Source: Paenibacillus dauci (GTDB lineage Bacteria; Bacillota; Bacilli; Paenibacillales; Paenibacillaceae). From it: DNA of 64,000 nt. The notes under the pieces were generated by a model. That model saw only the letters and a program-made list of their open reading frames with translations. It did no database searches and was not told where the DNA came from. Both the position numbers and the translations under genes were made by a program. How positions within the stretch are numbered: position 1 is the stretch's first letter; the number at the start of each line of letters is the position of its first letter. Shown one piece after another: positions 33,897-42,310 of the stretch. The stretch lies in the NCBI RefSeq assembly GCF_000971985.1, contig NZ_KQ040798.1:735826-799825 (forward strand), written 5' to 3'.

Positions 33897-35849
33897 CTAT
33901 GCTAAGCTGCGAATGAATCGTCCCATAATGAGACTGCGCATCAGCAGGCGTGTAGCCGGATTAAATGCCGCTTCGGCTGAAGGGGACTCGCCCACTTCGT
34001 TTAGAGCTTCCATAATATTCTCTGTGTTCATCCACTGGGCAGCTGCCGAGTCCTGACAAATCTCACGGATCTCGCTTGTAAAAGCAGGCCACATCGGCAG
34101 CATACGCTGTACCCAATCCGCAGGCTGCAGACCGCGTACTTTCTGGTTCAACCTGATCTTGTCGGGCAGATCACCTGCTGTCGCACGCCGGATCAGCGCG
34201 CGGTCCATTCCGTTTTGTACATATTGGTTATAAGGTACGGACAGACAGAACTTGATCACGCGTGGATCATTCGTCGGGTCACGTTCCCATACACCATAAC
34301 CCATGGATATTTTGGACGTTACAGCCCCATCTTTGTTGGCAGTAGCCAGATTGGAGAATTTGTCCAACCGGATATCCTGATCACTCATGGTATCACTGCC
34401 TACCAGATTCAGTTCAGCCTGACGTACCCGCTCGGCCATCCCGGTCCGCTCGGCGAGCTCGGGATTAATCCATTTCAGTGCATCCGGCCGGCCCAGGTCG
34501 CGGGTATTGCGGCTCAGACGGGGAAAGGCGGACTGCTGAATCTGCTGGATAATCTTTTTACGCCGGATACCGGCATTTTGGCTGTACATTTTCATTTCCT
34601 GATACAGTTTGATCCATTGGAACTTTTTGAGCATTTCGCCATAATACTCGATCGCTGGTCCCCAGGAGATAGTAAAGTTACCACGTGCTCCTGTCAGCAG
34701 TACTCCTGCCCCCTGCTGCTGGGCCTGCTCGAAAATGCCGCGAATCCAGAATGAATTCTCAAAGTACTTGTACGGCATCTCCATCAGGGAGAGCCAATGT
34801 TCCACTTCACTGAGTGGGCTGCGATCGGCAAAATCCATATAGTGATCATGGACCGGATGAATCTGACTGACGTGTCTGACCGTCTCTTCAATATATGGTC
34901 GTTCATTAGCCATTAGTCGTGAGGATGTCCAGTCTTTGAAGCCGGGAATCGGCACAAAGCTGTATGTATAAATCGGCTTGTTCTGACCCGAGAGGATCTT
35001 GGCTGCATAACTGACGACACTGCCTGAATCCAGTCCGCCGCTGAGTGTAGCTGCTACACCGTGGCGGGTACGCAGCTTGGCACGGATAACCCGGCTATAT
35101 ACATCCCTGAACGCCTCTACATATTCTTCATCCGACTTGAGTCGCAGCGGTTCATCCGGCAGCAGTGTACCGTACTGATAAATGGAAGATTTGTCCGCAG
35201 ACAGCATCATCGCGTGTGCCGGCGGCAGCTGCTTGATCTGATCATAGACCGTCGCCTGAATATCGGTCGACTCTTCCATCGCTACCGTTGTCAGAAACTC
35301 CGCCATCCACGGAGTGGACAATTTCTTGCTCACATCACCGGTCTGGAACAAAGCTTCCATTGTGCTGGCGAAAATAAACTTCTCGGCGGTCTGATAGTAA
35401 TACAGTGTACGGTTACCGGACCAGTCTCTTGCCAGAAAGAGCTGCTGTCTCGATTCATCCCAGACTGCAAAAGCAAAGTCGCCGTTCAGATAACGAGGCA
35501 TCTGCTCACCCCATTTGTCGTAGGCATGAAGCAGAAGCATAATATCCGGCATATCATGCATAGAAGCATTCAATCCCAGCTGGCTGAACAATTCCTCCCG
35601 ATTATCAATAATCACATCGCCCGTAATGGCCAGTCGGCGAACCGAATCGTAATGAGGCATACGCTGATGGACCGATTCGGGAGTGACCCATTGATCATGA
35701 CAGCCAAGGAAAAGATGTTCTCCCTGCCATATTCCTGAAGCATCGGCTGGATATCTCTCCATGCTCTGCATCATCCGGTTGCCCTGCTGCTGCAATTCTT
35801 CACTACTATGTCGTTTTGCCATATCCCAGATTCCAGCTGTTGCACTCAT
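33897..35849 (-). CDS. Lasso peptide cyclase, asparagine-synthetase-like (C)
   Basis: 650 residues. The N-terminal half is a glutamine-amidotransferase-like fold (DWSGNRTLYYY, FASTMEAL) that lacks the N-terminal nucleophile Cys (MSATAGIW), as in lasso cyclases. The synthetase domain has the PP-loop ATLSGGLDSGSVVSYAA and the C-terminal KVRGLQPADW. It activates the Asp9 side chain with ATP and closes the ring on the Ala1 amine. AAGGAGGTG ribosome binding site. It precedes the precursors, the usual order in this type of locus being reversed. Confidence 0.93.
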   Translation of the reverse strand: MSATAGIWDMAKRHSSEELQQQGNRMMQSMERYPADASGIWQGEHLFLGCHDQWVTPESVHQRMPHYDSVRRLAITGDVIIDNREELFSQLGLNASMHDMPDIMLLLHAYDKWGEQMPRYLNGDFAFAVWDESRQQLFLARDWSGNRTLYYYQTAEKFIFASTMEALFQTGDVSKKLSTPWMAEFLTTVAMEESTDIQATVYDQIKQLPPAHAMMLSADKSSIYQYGTLLPDEPLRLKSDEEYVEAFRDVYSRVIRAKLRTRHGVAATLSGGLDSGSVVSYAAKILSGQNKPIYTYSFVPIPGFKDWTSSRLMANERPYIEETVRHVSQIHPVHDHYMDFADRSPLSEVEHWLSLMEMPYKYFENSFWIRGIFEQAQQQGAGVLLTGARGNFTISWGPAIEYYGEMLKKFQWIKLYQEMKMYSQNAGIRRKKIIQQIQQSAFPRLSRNTRDLGRPDALKWINPELAERTGMAERVRQAELNLVGSDTMSDQDIRLDKFSNLATANKDGAVTSKISMGYGVWERDPTNDPRVIKFCLSVPYNQYVQNGMDRALIRRATAGDLPDKIRLNQKVRGLQPADWVQRMLPMWPAFTSEIREICQDSAAAQWMNTENIMEALNEVGESPSAEAAFNPATRLLMRSLIMGRFIRSLA

Positions 35850-35926
35850 GCCTGCACCTCCTTCGGGTGATTAATTATTCTGATATCGGTGTATTTATAA
35901 TTCATATATGAAATATTTGGTATGGA

Positions 35927-36214
35927 TTAATGAATATGCGGATCAATAAGTGTCTCCTGTCGCAGATGATCGCTGTACTGCTTTAGACGATCTCGCTGAC
36001 TGATATAATTATTCAGTCTGTGGCGATAATATTCTACAAAAGAAACTGTCTTATCAATACTGGTATCTCCCTGCCATAAATAGGCTCTGGAGCCGCTTGG
36101 ATAAGTAATGACAGAATCGATTTTCTCCAGAGTAGCACGCGATGAGCAATGAACAGGTTGTGCAGATATTAGTGACTTATTCACTAACTTAGTTTTGTCG
36201 TATGCTGTGTGCAC
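35927..36214 (-). CDS. 95-residue protein of unknown function at the head of the lasso operon
   Basis: GTG start at 36214 with AGGAGGG 7 nt upstream. The protein is soluble and basic in its second half, with one central Trp (AYLWQGD) and an apparently helical C-terminus (YYRHRLNNYISQRDRLKQYS). One Cys (VHCSSR). No signal peptide or membrane helix; not recognised. It ends 77 nt before the cyclase start, so it is probably the first gene of the operon. Confidence 0.7.
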   Translation of the reverse strand: MHTAYDKTKLVNKSLISAQPVHCSSRATLEKIDSVITYPSGSRAYLWQGDTSIDKTVSFVEYYRHRLNNYISQRDRLKQYSDHLRQETLIDPHIH

Positions 36215-36405
36215 GTGTTTACCCTCCTATCCGGATCATTCTTCGATACGAACATTCACATCTACTGTAAGACCTCGTTCTTTTCAGCAGTCTCCATCTT
36301 TATATCAGGATAGAAGATCATGCTGCTGATCCATCAGCAGACAGATTGTTTTTCTCTGCCTGTCTCCTCTTGAACATATGAACCCATTGTTACCTTTACC
36401 CAAAT

Positions 36406-36448
36406 GTTATTCGTTTTGAATAACTTTATTGATTTGTAACATATTATA
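36406..36448 (-). promoter_or_regulatory. Candidate lasso operon promoter with downstream operator
   Basis: TATAAT on the minus strand at 36448-36443; no good -35 is visible (TGTAAA at 17 nt). Downstream, GTTATTC-N5-GAATAAC (36406-36424) is a perfect 7-bp inverted repeat near the expected start of transcription, a position suited to a repressor. Confidence 0.35.
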
Positions 36449-36916
36449 TACTCTAATCGAATAATTTACATGATAAATTTTCCAATTACTAAGATAAATT
36501 ATTTTTTTCGAGTATTCGCTAAATGTCAAAAGTCCTAGTCCTATCTGGATTCTCATCTTACATTTATGGTATTTTAAGTAAAAATGTTTGTATAAACCCT
36601 TATAACATAAGGAAATGTGCTAACTTATCATCATGGTCTATTCCTACTTTTTTGTTTAGATAACTTTCTTACATAGCTAAAAAGTAAGCGTTCTTATTTA
36701 TTACAATTTTGTTACATAAGTTATTTGGTTGTAATCAAATATGATATTTATTCCACTTATAGATCATATGTTCTATTTATACACCTAATTAAAATATTCC
36801 CAATTTGGCTATCTGAATTTAATACTATTTTTTTATCACTTCTTTTGCTCACTTCTCATGTCATCTTCATCCTTTTTTACTCTACAATCGATGTATTTTC
36901 TTTCTTTTGTCTATAA

Positions 36917-36957
36917 CAAAAAGAGCAGACTTTATAGAACAGTCTGCTCTTTTGCTT
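36917..36957. terminator. Bidirectional intrinsic terminator
   Basis: AAAAAGAGCAGACT pairs with AGTCTGCTCTTTT, with A- and T-runs outside. It lies downstream of the reductase gene at 37070 on the minus strand. Confidence 0.8.
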
Positions 36958-37069
36958 TTTATTTATCTCTTTACTCCATATACATGGAGCAGAAAAAGAT
37001 CGTATAACGGACTCTTACGTATAAGAATCAACATTTATTTATATACAGTTATGCTGGTTTCTTGTGGAA

Positions 37070-38050
37070 TTATGGCATGGATTCGCCGCGTGCGGTTACA
37101 TACAGCGTATACCATTCTTCTCTGGTCATGAGCTGGGATTGGCGCTCTGCATCTTCACAAGCTTTGATTCGCTGTGGATTGGTAGTACCAATAATCGGTT
37201 GGATCATAGCCGGATGGCGCATCAGCCAGCCCAGAACAATTGCCTCGGGAGTCGTTTCTTTTTCATTTGCCAGTTGTTGTACAAGCTTCGCTGCTTCCTG
37301 AATATGCTCAGGTTGATCCTTCACATCGCGACCGGAGAATTTGCCCTGTGCCAGTGGTCCCCAGGCTTGAAGCTGGATATTCTGGGTACGACAGTATTCC
37401 ATCAGACCCTCGGCAAAATTCACTGCTGTACCTGCCGCCTGATTCACATGTACCCCCTGATCTACAAAGTGCAGATGACCCAGGCTCATTTCCAGCTGAT
37501 TCACTGCAAAGGAATCCGGAATCGCCTGCTGCAAAAAGGCGATCTGTGCAGCACTCATATTGGATACACCAAAATAACGTACTTTGCCGGATGCTTTGAG
37601 CGATGCAAAAGCCTCTGCTACTTCCTCCGGCTCGACCAGCGGATCCGGACGGTGCAGCAGCAGGATATCCAGATAATCTGTACCAAGACGTTCCATACTG
37701 CCATCGACAGAATCCAGAATGTGTCCTTTGGAGAAATTAAAGCGACCCGGCAGCTCCTCATCTCCCAGCTGAATACCGCATTTGGACTGGATCACAATCT
37801 GGTCACGCAGTTCCGGGCGATTATTCAGCACACGGCCGAATACCTGCTCGGCTTTGCCTCTTGTATAAATATCAGCATGGTCAAACAGCGTGATACCAAT
37901 TGACAGTGCTGCATCGACAGCAGCTTCTGCTTCTTTGACATGCTCCTCTGTAAATGGAGTCTGATCCCAGCCGCCCCCAAAAGGCATACAACCGAGGGCC
38001 AGACGACTGCTGGAAATACCGCGATGAGCCAGTGGCATAATCTTGTTCAT
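37070..38050 (-). CDS. Aldo/keto reductase
   Basis: 326 residues, YdhF/YcsN-like. TLFDHADIYTRGKAEQVFG holds the catalytic Asp and Tyr; VIQSKCGI holds the Lys, and LLHRPDPLVEPEEVAEA the His. GVSNMSAAQIAFL and the C-terminal GTTNPQRIKACEDAE form the NADP-binding region. AGGAGG ribosome binding site. Monocistronic; not obviously part of the lasso operon, from which it is separated by a terminator and 850 nt. Confidence 0.92.
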   Translation of the reverse strand: MNKIMPLAHRGISSSRLALGCMPFGGGWDQTPFTEEHVKEAEAAVDAALSIGITLFDHADIYTRGKAEQVFGRVLNNRPELRDQIVIQSKCGIQLGDEELPGRFNFSKGHILDSVDGSMERLGTDYLDILLLHRPDPLVEPEEVAEAFASLKASGKVRYFGVSNMSAAQIAFLQQAIPDSFAVNQLEMSLGHLHFVDQGVHVNQAAGTAVNFAEGLMEYCRTQNIQLQAWGPLAQGKFSGRDVKDQPEHIQEAAKLVQQLANEKETTPEAIVLGWLMRHPAMIQPIIGTTNPQRIKACEDAERQSQLMTREEWYTLYVTARGESMP

Positions 38051-38191
38051 TTTATTTCCTCCTGTCTAATGATAGCGCTCTTTTTCTATTCTATGTTCTC
38101 ACAGTTGCGGACATAAGCACAAGCTATCGTATCATTACCCACTAATTCGATCATGGTAGGTGGCTGGCTCTGACAACCACTCTTATCACAG

Positions 38192-38233
38192 CAAAGAAGA
38201 AGCAGCCCCTGCATAGGCTGCTGCTTCTTTTGC
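38192..38233. terminator. Intrinsic terminator
   Basis: AAAGAAGAAGCAGCC pairs with GGCTGCTGCTTCTTTT around a CCTGCATA loop; follows the discoidin-like gene on the minus strand. Confidence 0.8.
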
Positions 38234-38284
38234 ATTTCTATAGGATGGATAAGGAAGGCAGTGTGATGGACTGCCCATTCCTTT

Positions 38285-39271
38285 TTATTGATACAGTTCA
38301 AATTCGTTGACTACAACTTGAGTAGGACCGGAATTACGGTTGATAATCAATTTGTAGGATTTGTAAGCCGTATCGTTATCTACTGCATAGATTTTCTTCT
38401 GACCTGGTTCCCAGCGCATGGAAGACTTCACTTCGTGAATGACTTCATCCCACTGTTTACCATCATTGGAACCTACCAGCATCCATGATACAGGTGCTGT
38501 CGATTTGGCTGTTACTGCTATCGCATAGCCTTTGATCACTTTCGGGCTGGAGAAGGTATAAGACAGAGATGCATCAGCATACCGCTGCGAGTCGGATGTC
38601 CATACGCTGTCTTGACTTACCGAGTGGTCAAATGCTTTCCAGGCAGATTCTGCATTTACCGAAGCAGCAGCACCAGGCGCATTGTCAGCGCTTAATGTAG
38701 GCGCACCCATCGCCGGAATCACATTGGTATTACCTTCGAATGAAGTCAGTTCCAGATCGTTAATGCCTACCCATTTGCTGCCGTTATTGCCTGTGATGAA
38801 CAGTGCATAACCGGAATAAGCTACATCGTTGTCTACTTCGAATGTACGCTTTTCTCCAGGTGCCCAGCTGCTTTGGCCGGCTTGCTCGTCAATTACGAGC
38901 CAGTTATTGCCGATTTTACCGGCAAACTGCCATTTTTTCGGAGCATCTGCTGCATCATACGTATCTGCTTGTACTGTATATTTATTAACAACTTGCTTCT
39001 GGTTCAGCTCGTATGACAGCTTCGATGTGCTGTTTGCCGGCGCTCTCCAGTAGCTGTTTGCATTTCCATTATCGTCAAATGCTTTCCATGCTTCATAACC
39101 CGATTCTTCTACACTGGCTTTGGCTGTACCATTACTGCCTGCGCTGCTGCTAAGTGTCGGAACGATATCTCCGCCATATTGCAATGCATGCACCGTTCCA
39201 CTCTGAAAAACAGTCCCCAGAAACAATGCGCCAGCCAGTACCATACCATTTTTGAAATTAAGCAATCCCAT
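38285..39271 (-). CDS. Secreted protein with two discoidin-like (F5/8 type C) carbohydrate-binding repeats
   Basis: 328 residues. Signal peptide ends near SGTVHA (residues about 24-29). Two tandem domains follow, about residues 40-180 and 190-328, each opening with a polymorphic ...AWKAFD...W element (YEAWKAFDDNGNANSYW; SAWKAFDHSVSQDSVW), a hallmark of CBM32/discoidin jelly rolls, and each containing a PGxKxxxxVDNDxAYxxY motif. No catalytic domain is present. Likely binds cell-surface or plant glycans. AAAAGGAG ribosome binding site. Confidence 0.82.
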   Translation of the reverse strand: MGLLNFKNGMVLAGALFLGTVFQSGTVHALQYGGDIVPTLSSSAGSNGTAKASVEESGYEAWKAFDDNGNANSYWRAPANSTSKLSYELNQKQVVNKYTVQADTYDAADAPKKWQFAGKIGNNWLVIDEQAGQSSWAPGEKRTFEVDNDVAYSGYALFITGNNGSKWVGINDLELTSFEGNTNVIPAMGAPTLSADNAPGAAASVNAESAWKAFDHSVSQDSVWTSDSQRYADASLSYTFSSPKVIKGYAIAVTAKSTAPVSWMLVGSNDGKQWDEVIHEVKSSMRWEPGQKKIYAVDNDTAYKSYKLIINRNSGPTQVVVNEFELYQ

Positions 39272-39993
39272 TTTAAAATCTCTCCTTTTGAATTAAATCA
39301 TCTTTATGTCTGTGTGTAAATCGGATGGGATAGCTTTCTGTAGAAGTGCAATACATCATCGAGTACTATCACAGTTCCACTCCCATAGAACCGTTTGAGT
39401 TTGAAGATTGATGAACTGTCTACATCCATTTCTCCCCGAAAAAATGAATGATATTTCCATGACGGTTTAATAACCATATTTTGGATTGTTGACTCACTTG
39501 ATTACATATTATTTTATAATTTTCCAATTTTATTTTTTTATTACTGGCCCCCTTTTGTGATGGCGAATTAGGAGTTGGATCGCCGATATACTTTTTCGGA
39601 CGAAAAATACAGGAATTGCAGTTGTTATGCGCATTATAGAGAACGATGTAGCAGTCTCTTTAAGACCAGAGGAGTATTTTCGCTACAATTCCTATATTTT
39701 TCTAATAAAAAGTATTTATGGATAAATTTTAACTTCATCGTTTGAAATTGGGATGATTCGAATTGCTCATTTATCTCTTTTTTATTTTTCGTTCTTCCAT
39801 CGCTGTATTTTGCCGAAATACGGTTGTTTTTTTCGGCATTTTCCTTGTTATTCTTTTTACTCCATTCTAATTGACTATTTTCGACAAATAACCAGCTTTT
39901 TTATTTCAAAATTAATTAAACAAAAGGACCTCTCCGCTTCGGGATGAGGTCCTTTTGTTTGGATTGCTTTAGGATTGGAATAATCCGCAATTA
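39272..39993. other. AT-rich intergenic region
   Basis: About 720 nt without a convincing gene. The right end holds the terminator at 39919-39960 for the stalk lipoprotein gene; the left end holds the promoter region of the discoidin-like gene. Nothing else recognised. Confidence 0.6.
39919..39960. terminator. Bidirectional intrinsic terminator
   Basis: AAACAAAAGGACCTC pairs with GAGGTCCTTTTGTTT around CCGCTTCGGG. Confidence 0.9.
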
Positions 39994-41493
39994 TTACTTG
40001 CGGGTTACAGTGAAGCTATTTCCATCAGCAGCTACGGTTGCACCCAGAATATTGGCTACCGAGCGCAGAGGTACATAGACTTTACCTTTGACATTAACGA
40101 CTTTGGAAGACAACGTATGGGACTGACCATCCACTACTGCCTTATTGGAGTTCAGCTTCAGTACAGTCACTGCACCTGTAATATCATCTGTCAGTGTCAG
40201 CTGTTTGGAAGAAACATTCCACTGCATTTTGGCATCAAGGCCTTCTGCCAGATCCTTGACCGGAACCAGTGTTACATGATTACGGGTAATCGTGTCATCG
40301 TAATCACCATAAGATCCAAAGTAGATCGTTTTCTTGGTAATGCCGTTCATATTGTTAAGCAGCATGTACACCGGAGAAGTCTTTTCAAAGTTACGCAGGA
40401 AAGTACCCGGCGTTGTCTTCTCCGATACCTGCAGTACACCACCTGTAGTGTCAACCGGATCTGCAGTCACATTTCCATTGATATTCCATGATTCGCTTGC
40501 TGTAGACACACGGATCGAGGAAATTGGCGTATATTCGGTATCCGGCAGTGCAATCGTCATCTCCATCGACTGTTTACGGATATACATGTCCTTGTCGAAG
40601 TACACATCTGTGCTGACACGGGTATTTGGTCCAAATACAGTATTAAATTCTTTGGACTCCTGCAGTTCAGCCAGCTGGCTATCATACTCTTTGAGGACAA
40701 GATCCAGCGTTTTATTTACTTCTTTGTAGCCATTATTTACGAATTCTTCTCTGCTGCCGCCCATAACGGACTGGGTTGAGCCTGGCTCTGTCTGTTCCAG
40801 TGTGGTAGACATAAAGTCATAGACAGCACCAATCAGCTGACGGATTCCTTCTTTGTCCTGGGAGACACTCACAAGGAAAGGCTTAACCAGTGTAATCAGC
40901 TCTTCACCTGTCAGCTCGACATGCAGCTGGGTCAGATCCAGAGATTCACCATACACATCCTGTTGTACGGAGTTCACCGATACATTTGCAGGATTCGGCA
41001 GGTGGGTATACAGGAAGGAGATAACCTGCTTAACAAATTCCTGTTCTTCTCCCTTGAGGGAAGCTGCACTGAATCCGCCGCTCAGTCCGGACAGACCCAT
41101 GGAATCATTGAGGGCAAAAGATATGTATATTGGCTGTTTGGCGCCCTCCAGATCAATAGTCATTCCCTGCTCATCCAGATAAATATGATAAGGCAGTTTC
41201 TGTCCGCTGTATTGTACCGACCCTTGTACAGACATTTTGCCGTCTGCCTGCAGTTTGGCACTATCAATATTCAGCTGCAATGCGTTTACAATGGTGGCCA
41301 GCTGAATATCTTCTGCATCAGCTGTAGCCGAAGGTGTCAGATGAACCGATATGGTCTGGCTGGACTCTATCGATTTAACATCCAGGTTGCGAATCATGGC
41401 ATTTTTGATATCCAGATTTCCAACGGCTTGACAACCGGACAATACGATTAACAGCAGTACCAGTGGAAGTGTAATCCATAATTTTCTCTTCAT
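39994..41493 (-). CDS. Lipoprotein with C-terminal copper amine oxidase N-terminal (stalk) domain
   Basis: 499 residues. Lipobox VLSGC (Cys21). The central region (about 30-380) is a beta-rich domain with no recognised motif. The C-terminal 100 residues carry the stalk-domain signatures VTLVPVKDLAEGLDAKMQWN and VYVPLRSVANILGATVAADG, common in Paenibacillus surface proteins. Probably a cell-envelope protein attached to the membrane. AAAGGAG ribosome binding site; single gene. Confidence 0.85.
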   Translation of the reverse strand: MKRKLWITLPLVLLLIVLSGCQAVGNLDIKNAMIRNLDVKSIESSQTISVHLTPSATADAEDIQLATIVNALQLNIDSAKLQADGKMSVQGSVQYSGQKLPYHIYLDEQGMTIDLEGAKQPIYISFALNDSMGLSGLSGGFSAASLKGEEQEFVKQVISFLYTHLPNPANVSVNSVQQDVYGESLDLTQLHVELTGEELITLVKPFLVSVSQDKEGIRQLIGAVYDFMSTTLEQTEPGSTQSVMGGSREEFVNNGYKEVNKTLDLVLKEYDSQLAELQESKEFNTVFGPNTRVSTDVYFDKDMYIRKQSMEMTIALPDTEYTPISSIRVSTASESWNINGNVTADPVDTTGGVLQVSEKTTPGTFLRNFEKTSPVYMLLNNMNGITKKTIYFGSYGDYDDTITRNHVTLVPVKDLAEGLDAKMQWNVSSKQLTLTDDITGAVTVLKLNSNKAVVDGQSHTLSSKVVNVKGKVYVPLRSVANILGATVAADGNSFTVTRK

Positions 41494-41713
41494 GATTAGC
41501 TCCTTTCATATTTGAAATTCCCTTTCATTATCCCAGCTTGTCTTGTATTTGTAAAATAATCCTGTAATTTTATGTAAATATCTATGTATACGATTTAGCT
41601 ATCCCTATCGCCTGCTATGTCTGACCCGAAGAGGAATATGATACAATACAGCCTGATCGCTAACGATATGTATAACACAAGAAAAACCAATAGAAATGCT
41701 GGAGGAATTACCT

Positions 41714-42190
41714 ATGATCAAAAATGAAAAAATCAAAGCATCCGAAGTGCATCTGACTGGTCTGAACGGCGAAGACCTGGGTATTATGCCTACCGCTGAA
41801 GCCCTGCAAATGGCGCGTAAGCTAAAAGTGGATCTGGTCTGTAATTCACTGTTCAGCAGCCCGCCACCCTGCCAGCTGATTGCCGCCGGCGCTGCCCGGC
41901 AAAACAAACAGCAGGCTACCAAAAGCGACAGACCTGCCAAAATCAAAGAAATCCGCCTGACTGCTCATATTGAGGATCATGATTATGACACCAAGAAAAA
42001 TCAGGCACTGCGCATCCTGCAATCGGGTAATGCCGTAATGCTCGTCGTCAAAACACAGGGCAGCAAAGAATCCGCCAAAGCCAAAGCGATTATCGAAGAT
42101 CTGCTGCGCGATCTCAAAGAAGCCGGCAAACCACAAACCGGTATTCAGGTCAGCGGCAAGCAATCCATGGTACAGGTAGACCCCGTATAA
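41714..42190 (+). CDS. Divergent translation initiation factor IF-3 paralogue
   Basis: 158 residues from the ATG at 41714 (GGAGG 8 nt upstream). The N-domain matches IF-3 (KNEKIKASEVHLTGLNGEDL, then GIMPTAEALQMARKLKVDLV), and the C-domain shows IKEIRLTAHIEDHDYDTKKNQ. The conserved linker RIMDYGKF is replaced by QLIAAGAARQN, and several basic residues of the 30S-binding C-domain are lost (VVKTQGSKES in place of a GR-rich loop). Not linked to rpmI/rplT, so it is not the housekeeping infC. Its role in initiation is unclear. Confidence 0.85.
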   Translation: MIKNEKIKASEVHLTGLNGEDLGIMPTAEALQMARKLKVDLVCNSLFSSPPPCQLIAAGAARQNKQQATKSDRPAKIKEIRLTAHIEDHDYDTKKNQALRILQSGNAVMLVVKTQGSKESAKAKAIIEDLLRDLKEAGKPQTGIQVSGKQSMVQVDPV

Positions 42191-42213
42191 TCCTCTTATC
42201 AAATATCATAATC

Positions 42214-42255
42214 AAAAAGCGGATCACCAGGGAGAGCCTCGGTGATCCGCTTTTG
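42214..42255. terminator. Bidirectional intrinsic terminator
   Basis: AAAAAGCGGATCACC pairs with GGTGATCCGCTTTT, with an inner hairpin. Shared by the IF-3 paralogue and the convergent hybrid kinase gene. Confidence 0.9.
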
Positions 42256-42310
42256 CATAATATAGAAGGATAGCCTCTATATGGTATAGGGTCTGGTCTG
42301 CACTTGTTCT

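Larger units (their letters stand above)
28064..36214 (-). other. Lasso peptide biosynthetic operon (paeninodin type) with four precursor genes
   Basis: Ten genes plus one small leading gene read leftward: unknown 95-residue protein, cyclase C, four precursors A4-A1, HprK-like kinase K, RRE protein B1, leader protease B2, nucleotidyltransferase-family N, ABC exporter D. The split B1/B2 architecture with a dedicated exporter and kinase is that of Firmicute lasso loci. Neighbouring genes overlap (N/D by ATGA, B1/B2) or have short gaps. Terminators at 27977 and 36917 bracket it. Confidence 0.93.
36215..37069. other. AT-rich intergenic region upstream of the lasso operon
   Basis: About 850 nt, markedly richer in A+T than its surroundings, and no convincing gene (open frames lack ribosome binding sites). 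Holds a promoter and operator candidate at 36406-36448, a CTGCTG/CAGCAG hairpin at 36323-36340 in the lasso leader, and a terminator at 36917-36957. Confidence 0.6.

Noticed and set aside
36725-36916. 63-codon frame in the spacer right of the lasso locus
   Set aside because: No ribosome binding site and hydrophobic composition expected from AT-rich DNA; it runs into the terminator.
39753-39947. 64-codon frame in the spacer before the stalk lipoprotein
   Set aside because: No ribosome binding site; it overlaps the terminator at 39919.
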